DNA from: Euryarchaeota archaeon UBA556
Lineage (GTDB): Archaea; Thermoplasmatota; Poseidoniia; Poseidoniales; Thalassarchaeaceae
Direction: 5' to 3'
Assembly (NCBI GenBank): GCA_002494975.1
Contig: DADI01000024.1
Location: 40,973-50,692, forward strand
Length of the DNA: 9,720 nucleotides
The notes beneath the pieces were generated by a model. It saw nothing but the letters and a program-made list of their open reading frames with translations. It had not been told where the DNA came from and did not search any database. Positions 1 through 7,915 of this stretch are shown piece after piece. The number at the start of each line of letters is the position of its first letter. Within the stretch, counting starts at the first letter, position 1. The position numbers and the translations under genes were made by a program.

Positions 1-1367
1 GGATGATATTTATCAATCCACTTCTGGTCAAGACGTACAAGATATTTTGTGTCAATATTTGAAAGTAGCTCCCAAGCATAATCAAGAGTTCCCTCTGAGA
101 TTGAACGGTCTTCATCTCGGCTTTGTCGAAGGAATTTATTCTCGAAAATGTCTGCGAACTTCAATAACTGTAAGTCACGCTCATTCAAAGCATCTTCACC
201 TACGATTGCCACTAAACCACGTAATTCTCTTCCTTGAGCATATGCTGCATAAAGTTGATCAGAAACTGATTTATGATCTTCACGAGTTTTACCATCGCCA
301 ATTCCTGCATTCATAAGTCTGGATAGAGATGGTAGGACGTTAATCGGAGGATAAATTCCTTTCTGGTGAAGCTCACGAGAAATAACAATTTGCCCCTCGG
401 TAATATATCCAGAAAGATCAGGTATAGGATGAGTAATATCGTCTCCAGGCATTGTCAATATAGGAAATTGAGTTATTGAGCCTTTCTTCCCCTTAACCAA
501 ACCCGCTCGCTCATATAGCATTGCTAAATCTGTATACATGTATCCAGGATAACCTCTACGACCAGGGACTTCTTCACGTGCTGCTCCTATTTGACGAAGT
601 GATTCACAATAGTTGGTCATATCAGTATAGATAACTAATACGTGATAATCTTTCTCAAAGGCCAGATATTCAGCAGCAGTAAGAGCCAGTCTTGGAGTAA
701 TCAATCTCTCAACAGCAGGGTCGTCAGCAAGATTGACGAAAAGACAAGCATTTTCTAAAGCACCAGTTCTTTCTAAATCATGAACGAAGAAATTGTATTC
801 TTCAGCCGTGATTCCCATTGCACAGAAAACTACCACGAAGTCATCATCGCTGTCAACCAGTTTAGCTTGCCTAGCAATTTGTAATGCAATATCATTGTGT
901 GGAAGTCCTGAAGCACTGAAAATAGGTAGTTTCTGACCACGGACTAATGAAGTACAAGCATCGATTGCAGATATTCCAGTTTGAATAAATGTATCAGGGC
1001 TCTGACGTGAATAAGGATTGATAGCAGCACCAATAATATCTGCCATTTCGTCTGCTACAATAGCAGGTCCGCCGTCTCTTGGACGTCCAGCACCGTCAAG
1101 GATTCTTCCAATCATATCTGTACTTACTGGTAACTTAAACACGTCACCAAGAAATTTTATTCCTGTTTGTTTATCAATTGAAGCAGTACCTTCGAAAACC
1201 TGAACGATAACTTGATCGTCAGATGTATCTAGAACTTGCCCATTCTTCAAAGTACCATCGGTTAGACGTAATTCTACAATCTCTCCAAAGGCAACAGGTT
1301 CAGTTTTATTTAGGAACACAAGAGGCCCCTTTACGTCAGTGATTGTTCTATATTCTTTTCCAGTCAT
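1..1367 (-). CDS. atpB: A-type ATP synthase subunit B (regulatory nucleotide-binding subunit), 3' end outside window
   Basis: Non-catalytic subunit alternating with A in the A3B3 head. My translation from the ATG at 1367-1365 stays open for 455 codons to the left edge. Archaeal B is usually about 460 residues, so only a few C-terminal residues should be missing. Family marks seen: an N-terminal barrel (about 1-75) with DVKGPLV; the degenerate P-loop region SASGLPHN at about 151-158, where A has a true Walker A; the [19 protein letters not shown] stretch at about 264-282; and PSLSRLM at about 346-352, whose Arg350 is the arginine finger reaching the neighbouring A site. The start is set by GAGGTGGT at 1379-1372, which directly follows the atpA stop codon. 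The gap to atpA is 12 bp, implying co-transcription. Function is firm from family knowledge; only the C-terminus is unseen. Confidence 0.97.
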   Translation of the reverse strand, partial: MTGKEYRTITDVKGPLVFLNKTEPVAFGEIVELRLTDGTLKNGQVLDTSDDQVIVQVFEGTASIDKQTGIKFLGDVFKLPVSTDMIGRILDGAGRPRDGGPAIVADEMADIIGAAINPYSRQSPDTFIQTGISAIDACTSLVRGQKLPIFSASGLPHNDIALQIARQAKLVDSDDDFVVVFCAMGITAEEYNFFVHDLERTGALENACLFVNLADDPAVERLITPRLALTAAEYLAFEKDYHVLVIYTDMTNYCESLRQIGAAREEVPGRRGYPGYMYTDLAMLYERAGLVKGKKGSITQFPILTMPGDDITHPIPDLSGYITEGQIVISRELHQKGIYPPINVLPSLSRLMNAGIGDGKTREDHKSVSDQLYAAYAQGRELRGLVAIVGEDALNERDLQLLKFADIFENKFLRQSRDEDRSISEGTLDYAWELLSNIDTKYLVRLDQKWIDKYH

Positions 1368-1379
1368 TTATACCACCTC

Positions 1380-3122
1380 TCAGTTATCCTCCATAGTCTC
1401 GGCAATTTGTTTGATCATAGTTTCTAACATTTTATCGATTTTTTCTTCATAACCTGATTCGAACCTTCCTCTCATGAGGTCAGTACGTGCTGGTACGTTA
1501 ACTACATCTTCAAGAGCAGCACCACCCGCTAGAGCTTTCTTAGATTCTTCTTGGAAAGAAAGTATAGCCTTGGCCATAGTATATTGGAGTTTTAAATCGG
1601 TATAAGTATCTACGTCATGGAATGCATTCTGTTGTAGGAAAAATTCTCTAATCATACGAGCAACTTCTAGAGTTAGTTGTTGATCGACTGGTAAAGCATC
1701 GGAACCTACTAACTGAACGATTTCTTGTAATTCCGCCTCGACTTGAAGCAAGGCACTGATTTCAGTTCTAAGTTCAGGGAAATCACTCTTGATATTATCC
1801 CTATACCATTGATCAAGTGATGGGGGGTATAGTGAGTATGAATTAAGCCAATTAATTGCAGGGAAATGCCTTTGACGTGCAAGACCTGCATCAAGACCCC
1901 AGAATACTTTAACAATACGTAGAGTTCCTTGACTGACTGGTTCTGAAATATCTCCGCCTGGTGGTGAAACTGCACCTATTACAGATACTGAACCATCTCC
2001 CCCGGCAAGAGTCTCAACTCTCCCTGCTCTCTCATAGAATTCTGCGAGACGGCTGGAAAGATATGCAGGATAACCTTCCTCACCTGGCATCTCTTCTAAA
2101 CGGGATGAAATTTCCCTCATTGCTTCAGCCCAACGACTAGTTGAATCGGCCATTAAAGCAACATCATAGCCCATATCTCTGAAATATTCAGCAATTGTAA
2201 TACCAGTATAAACTGAAGCTTCTCTGGCTGCAACAGGCATGTTGGATGTGTTCGCAATCATGGTAGTCCTGTTCATCAAAGCCTCACCTGTTTTTGGGTC
2301 CATAAGATGAGGGAATTCATCAAGAACTTCTGTCATCTCATTACCACGTTCACCGCATCCAATGTAAACAACAATATCTGCATCTGACCACTTAGCAAGT
2401 TGCTGTTGTGTAACTGTCTTACCTGAACCAAATGGCCCAGGGATTCCTGCTGTCCCTCCCTTAGCTAGAGGGAAAAGGAAATCAAGAATTCTCTGACCTG
2501 TTTGTAAAGGAACCTCTGGAGCGTGTTTCTTTGTAAACGGACGTGGAGTACGGACTGGCCATTTTTGCATCATCTGAATTTCATTTCCATCTTCTAAAGT
2601 ACAAACAGTTTGAGTCACATTAAATTCTCCAGAACTAATGCTCTTGATCACACCAGAGGTGCCCGGAGGAACCATAACTCTATGTTCAATAGTCTTTGTT
2701 TCTTGGACTGTCCCAATAACATCTCCTGACGTAACTGAGTCTCCAGCCTTAGCGGTTGCTTTGAAATCCCAATTCTTTTCTAGATCTAAACCATCTGCAT
2801 CGACTCCTCTTTTGATGAAAACACCCATGGTCTTCTCAAGTTCAGGTAGAGGTCTCTGAATACCATCATAAATCTTAGTTAAAAGACCTGGTCCTAGTTG
2901 AACAGACAAGGTTTGCCCAGTTCTAATAACCGGTTCACCAGGTCTGACACCCGAGGTTTCCTCATATACCTGAATAACTGATTGTTCGCCGTGTAATTCA
3001 ATAACTTCTCCCATTAAACCTTCATCACCTACTCGCACAACTTCATACATTCTTGGCGAAATTCCTACTGCGGTTACAACTGGTCCAGAGATGCGATAAA
3101 TCACTCCATTTTCTTCACTCAT
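1380..3122 (-). CDS. atpA: A-type ATP synthase catalytic subunit A
   Basis: Catalytic subunit that makes or hydrolyses ATP in the A3B3 head. It has 580 residues from the chosen start, close to the usual 580 or so of archaeal A subunits. Visible in order: N-terminal barrel (1-75); the A-specific non-homologous region (about 115-190) not found in F1 beta; Walker A GPFGSGKT at 229-236; GERGNE at 257-262 with the catalytic Glu258; Walker B region [11 protein letters not shown] at 321-331; [11 protein letters not shown] at 386-396; and a helical C-terminal domain. The start at 3122 ([14 protein letters not shown]) is preferred over an in-frame ATG at 3167, because GGAAGTGA lies 7 bp upstream of 3122 and the longer form would overlap atpF and add a lysine-rich extension not expected in the family. 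No intein interrupts the P-loop, unlike the A subunits of some Thermoplasmatales. It lies 35 bp after atpF and 12 bp before atpB. Confidence 0.98.
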   Translation of the reverse strand: MSEENGVIYRISGPVVTAVGISPRMYEVVRVGDEGLMGEVIELHGEQSVIQVYEETSGVRPGEPVIRTGQTLSVQLGPGLLTKIYDGIQRPLPELEKTMGVFIKRGVDADGLDLEKNWDFKATAKAGDSVTSGDVIGTVQETKTIEHRVMVPPGTSGVIKSISSGEFNVTQTVCTLEDGNEIQMMQKWPVRTPRPFTKKHAPEVPLQTGQRILDFLFPLAKGGTAGIPGPFGSGKTVTQQQLAKWSDADIVVYIGCGERGNEMTEVLDEFPHLMDPKTGEALMNRTTMIANTSNMPVAAREASVYTGITIAEYFRDMGYDVALMADSTSRWAEAMREISSRLEEMPGEEGYPAYLSSRLAEFYERAGRVETLAGGDGSVSVIGAVSPPGGDISEPVSQGTLRIVKVFWGLDAGLARQRHFPAINWLNSYSLYPPSLDQWYRDNIKSDFPELRTEISALLQVEAELQEIVQLVGSDALPVDQQLTLEVARMIREFFLQQNAFHDVDTYTDLKLQYTMAKAILSFQEESKKALAGGAALEDVVNVPARTDLMRGRFESGYEEKIDKMLETMIKQIAETMEDN

Positions 3123-3129
3123 TTTTAAT

Positions 3130-3137
3130 TCACTTCC
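3130..3137 (-). promoter_or_regulatory. Ribosome binding site deciding the atpA start
   Basis: GGAAGTGA lies 7 bp upstream of the ATG at 3122-3120. It supports the 580-residue form and argues against the in-frame ATG at 3167, which lies inside the end of atpF. Confidence 0.7.
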
Positions 3138-3157
3138 TTTATTTTTTTTTCTAGGAT

Positions 3158-3457
3158 TTACTTCCACAAGTCGACTCCTAGGGCCGATTTGATGGACTCT
3201 CTGAGGGTATTATCCTCTTCGGTCCCAATACCCAATACAGTGGGTGTGATACTTTCGGATAGTTGCACTCGCAATCTTTCCGGAAGCTGTAATAAATCGG
3301 AGTTATCAATTACAACAACTCCTACTTCTTTTTCATTTAATAGAGACTTCATTGTTGAAGTCAACTCATCTAGATTAGCAGGGTTGTGTAATCTCAAAAC
3401 ACCTGCAAGTTGGAAACCAAGGGTAAAATCAAGGGAACCGACTACTGCTATTTCCAT
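3158..3457 (-). CDS. atpF: A-type ATP synthase subunit F
   Basis: Small central-stalk subunit that binds the rotor beside D and is thought to regulate ATPase activity. The 99 residues match the usual 100 or so. Family marks: start [20 protein letters not shown], a Rossmann-like first strand; the [10 protein letters not shown] strand at about 45-54; and the C-terminal tail [15 protein letters not shown], very like archaeal F tails that insert into the A3B3 cavity. The ATG at 3457 is preceded by GAGGTAGAT (3469-3461), whose first bases overlap the atpC stop codon, so translation is probably coupled. Gap to atpC is 10 bp. The name F follows archaeal nomenclature and is not F-type subunit b. Confidence 0.95.
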   Translation of the reverse strand: MEIAVVGSLDFTLGFQLAGVLRLHNPANLDELTSTMKSLLNEKEVGVVVIDNSDLLQLPERLRVQLSESITPTVLGIGTEEDNTLRESIKSALGVDLWK

Positions 3458-3467
3458 ATTATCTACC

Positions 3468-4523
3468 TCAAAAATCCATATGCGCTTCTAATACCTCTGA
3501 TGTGAGGCCAATCGTCTTCCCACGCACAAGAAGACGAAGATTTTGTATTTCGAGCACTTTACGCTCGATATAGTAAATTACTGGGAATGATGACACCGGA
3601 TTAAGATACGCGAAACGCTTTAGCATCGCATGTCTTTTATGTGTCAAAAGAGATGCTATTGGATCTAAAGAACCCGTGACTTTTGACTGTTGAAGTGCTT
3701 CATCGAAGCCCTCATCATCAAATGAGTTGCTACGGCGAAGAGCATCTACTATCGCTTCCTGAGATGTTGCTTGGGACGCTTGTGCCATTACTGAGTTCTG
3801 AATACGACCGCCTGAAATAACCATCTGTAAACGTTTGTCTGGAGAAATATTTTGACGTAGTTCACGGAATTGATTGATTATATTTCGATGGTCGATCTCG
3901 GTTCTGATATACTTCATTAGATGGATACTGGAATCCTTTCCTCGAGAAACTTTCAAAGCGTGATTGTAGTATTGTCGATCCAATGCATCTTCCATTTCTT
4001 CTAGTGTTGATTCAGTACCTTCTAATTTACCTAATTCCTTGCCCCAAGGCGTACCTGCCATTGCACCAGCTGCTTCTGCAACTGTCTCTGTATTCCTAAC
4101 AATTTCAAGCCATAATGAATTTTTAGGATTTTCAGAAGGAAGAATTTGTGATTCAATTAATTCATCTGAACATCCGCCGTTAACTGCACGGAGAACGGTC
4201 TTTGCCTTCTCATAAGAGAAACGTTCAACATAGACTGAAACTATTGATTTAAGAGGCCCTTGACAGAATCTCATTACCTCAGATAGATCATTATCAAGAT
4301 TGTGGAAAAGTGCAGCTTCTACTGCATCAGCCCCGTCCATACGAGCGGAATATATATCCATTTCAGAACGATATCCTAGCTCACCAATACTTGCACCAAT
4401 TGATTCCGGGCCTAATTGCAACAATTGTCGCATACGGGTGGGATCAATTAGAGAAGCCTTACGTGCTTTAGCGCGAGCTGAAGCGTTGTAAATATTAGAA
4501 CGGCCACTTACTATTCCAGTCAT
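3468..4523 (-). CDS. atpC: A-type ATP synthase subunit C (homologue of V-ATPase subunit d)
   Basis: Funnel-shaped, all-helical socket that joins the central axle (D and F) to the membrane K ring. The 351 residues are close to the 350-360 typical of archaeal C. Family marks are diffuse but clear: LIDPTRMRQLLQLGPESIGASIGELGY near residues 26-52, and a C-terminal block with NPVSSFPVIYYIERKVLEIQNLR, then RGKTIGLTSEVLEAHMDF at the end. No membrane span is expected and none is obvious. The ATG at 4523 is preceded by GGTGA at 4532-4528. The gap to atpE is 11 bp and to atpF 10 bp, and the order E-C-F is standard. Despite the symbol it is unrelated to F-type epsilon or gamma. Confidence 0.94.
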   Translation of the reverse strand: MTGIVSGRSNIYNASARAKARKASLIDPTRMRQLLQLGPESIGASIGELGYRSEMDIYSARMDGADAVEAALFHNLDNDLSEVMRFCQGPLKSIVSVYVERFSYEKAKTVLRAVNGGCSDELIESQILPSENPKNSLWLEIVRNTETVAEAAGAMAGTPWGKELGKLEGTESTLEEMEDALDRQYYNHALKVSRGKDSSIHLMKYIRTEIDHRNIINQFRELRQNISPDKRLQMVISGGRIQNSVMAQASQATSQEAIVDALRRSNSFDDEGFDEALQQSKVTGSLDPIASLLTHKRHAMLKRFAYLNPVSSFPVIYYIERKVLEIQNLRLLVRGKTIGLTSEVLEAHMDF

Positions 4524-4534
4524 ATTTTCACCAA

Positions 4535-5092
4535 TTAATTACCAAATAAAGTTTTATTTACAGTACCTAGATTAGCATTCCAAGCTTCTTCTAGACGACT
4601 ATCAAATCGATAGTCAAGTACTATTGAACCGTCTTTAGATTCAAGGACAAAGCCCCCTAATCCTTCAACGTCGTCACCAAGAGAAAAATTCCCTTTTTCA
4701 AGCGCTTTGCGATCAGTCGAAACTGGACGAAGTAACATTCCTTCTCCAGATTTGCTCGCTTCAGCTAAAAGTGCACTTAGGACATCAGAACGACCTTTGA
4801 GATCTGGTGACGCCACCGATACACGTATTGAATTCCAGGTCTCATCCAATTCTTCGCGTCTAGCGATTAGAAGATGCTTCTGGTTTGCTTGTTTAGCTGA
4901 TGCTACTACTTCTACTGACAACTGGGCGCTCTCTCGCTCAGCACGTGCTTTCATATCTGAGGAGAAAGAAGAAGCTACTGCTTTTGCTTCACCCTCAATT
5001 TCTTTAGCTTGTTGCTTAGCGGCTGCGATAATCGATTCAGCTTCAGCTTTCGCTTGAGCCGCGATTTCGTTTGCTAATGCATCCAATGTCAT
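4535..5092 (-). CDS. atpE: A-type ATP synthase subunit E (peripheral stalk)
   Basis: Peripheral-stalk (stator) subunit that pairs with H and holds the A3B3 head still against rotation. It has 185 residues, as expected. Residues 1-80 or so are an Ala/Glu/Lys-rich heptad-like helix for the right-handed coiled coil with H. The C-terminal part is globular and ends in the family pattern GGFVLESKDGSIVLDYRFDSR (split here as about 145-165) followed by a terminal LFGN. The ATG at 5092 has GAGGTGT at 5105-5099. An out-of-frame ATG four bases upstream reads straight into a stop (ATGAAATGA) and is not used as a gene start. It follows atpK after a 55 bp gap, one of the widest in the operon, and precedes atpC by 11 bp. 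Confidence 0.95.
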   Translation of the reverse strand: MTLDALANEIAAQAKAEAESIIAAAKQQAKEIEGEAKAVASSFSSDMKARAERESAQLSVEVVASAKQANQKHLLIARREELDETWNSIRVSVASPDLKGRSDVLSALLAEASKSGEGMLLRPVSTDRKALEKGNFSLGDDVEGLGGFVLESKDGSIVLDYRFDSRLEEAWNANLGTVNKTLFGN

Positions 5093-5147
5093 TTCATTAC
5101 ACCTCGTGTTTTTAATTAATCATTTATACGAACCTACACAATTCTGC
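5093..5147 (-). promoter_or_regulatory. Gap between atpK and atpE with possible internal TATA element
   Basis: The 55 bp gap is AT-rich. On the minus strand it contains TATAAAT (5128-5122), which lies about 30 bp upstream of the atpE ATG and could be an archaeal TATA box, followed by the atpE ribosome site GAGGTGT. A short self-complementary TGCTC/GAGCA sits over the atpK stop, but its loop is too tight to call a terminator. An internal promoter is possible only; TATA-like strings are common in AT-rich DNA. Confidence 0.2.
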
Positions 5148-5450
5148 TCAGAGCAAGAATAATGCAAGGAATCCGAAAAGAACGATTGTCTCAGGTAGAG
5201 CTGTGAAGATTAGTCCGTTAACGAACTTACTGCTATCTTCTGCAATCATACCAACAGCTGCTGCACCGATTGGTCCTTGACTTAGGCCAGTTCCAATTCC
5301 TGCTAAACCTAGGGCGATTCCTGCACCTATGTTCGCATATGCTTCTACTGTTTGTTCGTTTGCTTCTGCCTGAACGCCACTCGCAATCATCACAACTGAC
5401 GATAATGCTAGTAACAGACTTAATCCACTCATTTTATTTTTGTTATTCAT
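5148..5450 (-). CDS. atpK: A-type ATP synthase subunit K (proteolipid, c-ring) with N-terminal leader
   Basis: Membrane rotor subunit whose ring carries the coupling ions. From the chosen start it has 100 residues. Residues 1-28 look like a signal peptide: Lys near the N-terminus, a hydrophobic core SLLLALSSVVMIASG, then VQA before EANE as a likely cleavage site. The mature part would be about 72 residues forming one hairpin: helix one IGAGIALGLAGIGTGLSQG (41-59) and helix two about 78-100. The ion carboxylate is Glu87 in LPETIVLFGF. Gln58 in LSQG and Thr88 complete a pattern seen in sodium-binding rings. The start at 5450 is chosen because GGAGG lies 8 bp upstream; longer in-frame starts back to 5564 run into atpI. 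MSGL at residue 7 is an alternative start. The gaps of 49 bp (atpI side) and 55 bp (atpE side) are the widest in the operon. Confidence 0.95.
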   Translation of the reverse strand: MNNKNKMSGLSLLLALSSVVMIASGVQAEANEQTVEAYANIGAGIALGLAGIGTGLSQGPIGAAAVGMIAEDSSKFVNGLIFTALPETIVLFGFLALFLL

Positions 5451-5458
5451 ATTTTTTT

Positions 5459-5463
5459 CCTCC
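5459..5463 (-). promoter_or_regulatory. Ribosome binding site of atpK
   Basis: A perfect GGAGG core lies 8 bp before the ATG at 5450, in A-rich, probably unstructured surroundings. It fixes the 100-residue start and rules out the in-frame ATG at 5465, which would overlap the site. A strong site fits the need for many K copies per enzyme. Confidence 0.75.
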
Positions 5464-5499
5464 ATTTTTTTTCTAAGCATAATAGCTTGGAATGTGATA

Positions 5500-7575
5500 T
5501 CACTCGACCTCCACGTGGTGCGAGCGGAAACCGAAAGGCACGAATGCCTCTCCGCTAGAATCATAATATTGCCTCATCCATTCTACGAAATGAAGTCTGG
5601 CCGCATGAATATTAGGGCTGAATACCCCAAGACCCCATGCGAAGAATTGAACTGCTAACCAACCTACAAAGAAAACGGGCACAAATAAAGGATCATCTGA
5701 GACGGCATCTTTCATTGGGTCCCACAACATGTTACCGGTCTCAGCGATTTTCACTCCTACAATTCCTACCGCAAAAAGACGCACATAGGATATAACTGAA
5801 GGCATCATTCCAATAGCCTCAATGGGAGCTAATAACAAACTTATTGCTAGAGGTATGCCATGATAGTTGTACAATGTCCACATCAGCAAAATAACTGCAC
5901 TTAAAGCCACAATAGCACCAGGTTGCATCATATATTCGGCCTCATCAGGGCCAAGATAACCATATGAAAACATGAAACCTCCAATTAGTAATAAAATCCA
6001 CACTCCATGTTCAAAAAATGCTGCTAAAAGTCCAACGTGACCATGATCAGTACCGTAAAATAAAACATCCCTAAATCCGATAATTCTGCCAAATATGATA
6101 TGAAGGAATCCAAGGTAAATCGTCAAGACAATTAGGTGTTCCAAGTTGCCATAATCAGATGTTGGAGTAACCCTATGGAATGGGAAAGCCAGTTCGATGC
6201 CAAATGGTAGGTGGGCCGCCCATGCATGCCCATGGTCTAGCTCAAATGGATACAGGAAGGCTAGATTTTCGGCAGGATTGTGGCCGTGATGAGGAAGAAT
6301 CTCCCAACCAGCAAACTCTGCATAGATGTAACCAAATCCGAGAGTCCCTAATCCTATGTAGACTAGGAATTTACCACCTAAATTCATCATTTCATTTGAA
6401 CCCGCGCGACTCATTACTAGTGCACCTAGAGACATTGTGACTAAACCATAAGCCATATCTCCAAGCATCATTCCGAAGAAAATTGGATAAGTAACAAACA
6501 TAAACAAAGTAGGATCTATCCTTCCGTACGCTGGTCTCCCTACTGCATCAGTAAGTAATTCCATTGGCTTACTGACTTTTCTATTTTGATAGGAGATAGG
6601 AGGCATCTCTTGATGATGAGCATGATCTGAATGACCATGGCCACCGCCGCCTGCCTTCAGCACAAAGGGAGAAACCTCAGTGTATAGGCAAGATTTTGAC
6701 AGAGCAGATTTAACTTCCTCGGAGCGAGACATTTCTATCCAACCATCGATGAAGAAAGCATGCTCCGATACTGCGATCTTAACAGGTGCAGTCAGAATGT
6801 CATGTTCTCTCTCTAATAATTCTAAGCCACAAACTAGAGATTCTCCGAATTCGTTTGTCCAATTATCTATCTCTTCAGTTATTGATGACTTCTCTTTAGA
6901 TAGTGCGCTGATTGACTCACGTACTCCTGAGAGTAAAATATGCGAACTGCCACTGACATTCTCTGGAAGGTTAATTGCCTGGAATCCGGATGCATTCAAT
7001 TGAGATTGTGTATCGTTAGAATCACTATTTTTAACAAAAACAGCAATCACCTTAGTTTTTTTAGATACGCCGCTAAAGAAAAGGCTATTAGATGTGATTT
7101 CTTTAGCCATTTCTAAATCATTCACAATACCTACGAATGAAGATAATTCCGAATAACCAGATAATAACTCTACGTCTAAATCAATTGATGAAATTAATTC
7201 CAAGACAGCCGCTTCTTCCTCTAGAGAAGACAGACTATTCTCTACTGAATCAAGACGAGTACTTTTTTCCAAAAGATATTCTACTGCCTTAGAGAGATTA
7301 TTTTCGAGTTCTGAACGGACCTTCTTTGCTGACACTGGTTTATTCGGACCAGAAACATCAACAAGAGATGCAGCAGAACGTAATTTAGACAGACGTTTAC
7401 CTACTTCTTCAGCCTCTTCTTTCGGAGTACCTAGATTGAAACCTTCATCTGTACCATCGTATTCTATGATGTGTAAGGCGTTTAATTCTGCCAACGCATC
7501 AACTACTTCATCAATCAGATCTTTGCTACCAGCAGCGAGTAAACGACCCATTTGCTGCGTTTTAACCTGAGACAT
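5500..7575 (-). CDS. atpI: A-type ATP synthase subunit I (a-subunit homologue, ion half-channels)
   Basis: Membrane stator subunit whose half-channels lead ions to and from the K ring. It has 691 residues. Residues 1-300 or so are the cytoplasmic arm, with coiled-coil stretches (about 50-125 and 215-260) and EHAFFIDGWI at 271-280. Residues 355-655 or so hold about eight membrane helices. Visible signatures: PTLFMFVTYPIFFGMMLGDMAYG at about 355-377; SYVRLFAVG with the essential Arg599; and the tail SPNIHAARLHFVEW at 653-666. Histidine clusters stand out at 313-321 (GHGHSDHAHH, at the arm-membrane junction) and 429-455 (in a loop after an early helix). The start at 7575 has GGAGGTTA at 7588-7581; a longer in-frame start at 7620 would overlap atpH. 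It follows atpH by 25 bp. Confidence 0.96.
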   Translation of the reverse strand: MSQVKTQQMGRLLAAGSKDLIDEVVDALAELNALHIIEYDGTDEGFNLGTPKEEAEEVGKRLSKLRSAASLVDVSGPNKPVSAKKVRSELENNLSKAVEYLLEKSTRLDSVENSLSSLEEEAAVLELISSIDLDVELLSGYSELSSFVGIVNDLEMAKEITSNSLFFSGVSKKTKVIAVFVKNSDSNDTQSQLNASGFQAINLPENVSGSSHILLSGVRESISALSKEKSSITEEIDNWTNEFGESLVCGLELLEREHDILTAPVKIAVSEHAFFIDGWIEMSRSEEVKSALSKSCLYTEVSPFVLKAGGGGHGHSDHAHHQEMPPISYQNRKVSKPMELLTDAVGRPAYGRIDPTLFMFVTYPIFFGMMLGDMAYGLVTMSLGALVMSRAGSNEMMNLGGKFLVYIGLGTLGFGYIYAEFAGWEILPHHGHNPAENLAFLYPFELDHGHAWAAHLPFGIELAFPFHRVTPTSDYGNLEHLIVLTIYLGFLHIIFGRIIGFRDVLFYGTDHGHVGLLAAFFEHGVWILLLIGGFMFSYGYLGPDEAEYMMQPGAIVALSAVILLMWTLYNYHGIPLAISLLLAPIEAIGMMPSVISYVRLFAVGIVGVKIAETGNMLWDPMKDAVSDDPLFVPVFFVGWLAVQFFAWGLGVFSPNIHAARLHFVEWMRQYYDSSGEAFVPFGFRSHHVEVE

Positions 7576-7580
7576 GATTG

Positions 7581-7588
7581 TAACCTCC
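7581..7588 (-). promoter_or_regulatory. Ribosome binding site deciding the atpI start
   Basis: GGAGGTTA lies 5 bp (8 bp from the GGAGG core) upstream of the ATG at 7575. It excludes the longer in-frame start at 7620, which would overlap the end of atpH and add a non-conserved 15-residue extension. Confidence 0.75.
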
Positions 7589-7600
7589 AAATAATTAAAA

Positions 7601-7915
7601 TTAATTTCTAAAAGCGTCAATTACAATTTTTTCTGCCTTTTGACGATTTTTAATCCCCGAATCATGAATGCTTTTCTGTGCAACTTTTCCGTCATTTGAA
7701 ACAACTTCTGCTTCAGAACCAGCACTTTCGCGTGCTTTTGAAATCAAACCTTGGGCGTTAGACTCGGAGTCTGAACGACCAGATGTCAAAATTTCTGATG
7801 CATTTTGTCTTGCTTGAGAAATTATAGATGCCGCTTCTTTTTTAGCATCTGACAGCGTCTCAGTGGCCGCTATTTCTGCATTTTTAATTGAACGTAGAAC
7901 ATCTTCCCTAGTCAT
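7601..7915 (-). CDS. atpH: A-type ATP synthase subunit H (peripheral stalk)
   Basis: Elongated stator subunit that pairs with E to form the peripheral stalks; called AhaH in Methanosarcina. It has 104 residues, almost wholly an Ala/Ser/Glu/Lys-rich helix with no membrane span, as in the family. The N-terminal TREDVLRSIKNAEIAATETLSDAKKEA and the C-terminal QKAEKIVIDAFRN are the recognisable parts. The ATG at 7915 is chosen because AGGTG (7926-7922) lies 6 bp upstream; an in-frame GTG at 7924 is part of that ribosome site, so the three-residue-longer form is unlikely. It is the first gene of the operon, 25 bp before atpI. Identity rests on low-complexity sequence plus position, but position directly before I is diagnostic. 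Confidence 0.88.
   Translation of the reverse strand: MTREDVLRSIKNAEIAATETLSDAKKEAASIISQARQNASEILTSGRSDSESNAQGLISKARESAGSEAEVVSNDGKVAQKSIHDSGIKNRQKAEKIVIDAFRN

Noticed and set aside
3189..3491. 100-codon plus-strand reading frame opposite atpF
   Set aside because: It covers atpF almost exactly on the other strand; the minus-strand product is a clear family member, so this is a shadow frame.
4707..5057. 116-codon plus-strand reading frame opposite atpE
   Set aside because: It lies wholly antisense to a well-supported gene, has a Ser/Ala-rich composition mirroring the opposite coding strand, and has no recognisable domain or ribosome site.
5140..5158. Short palindrome TGCTC/GAGCA over the atpK stop as a terminator or regulatory hairpin
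   Set aside because: The arms are separated by a single base, so a stable loop cannot form, and no T-run follows.
5470..5495. AAGC-GCTT inverted repeat between atpI and atpK as a terminator
   Set aside because: The stem is only about 4 bp, and on the transcribed strand it is followed by an A-run rather than a T-run, so it does not look like a terminator.
6680..7003. 107-codon plus-strand reading frame opposite the N-terminal arm of atpI
   Set aside because: It is antisense to a conserved gene, with no family resemblance and no promoter or ribosome site of its own.
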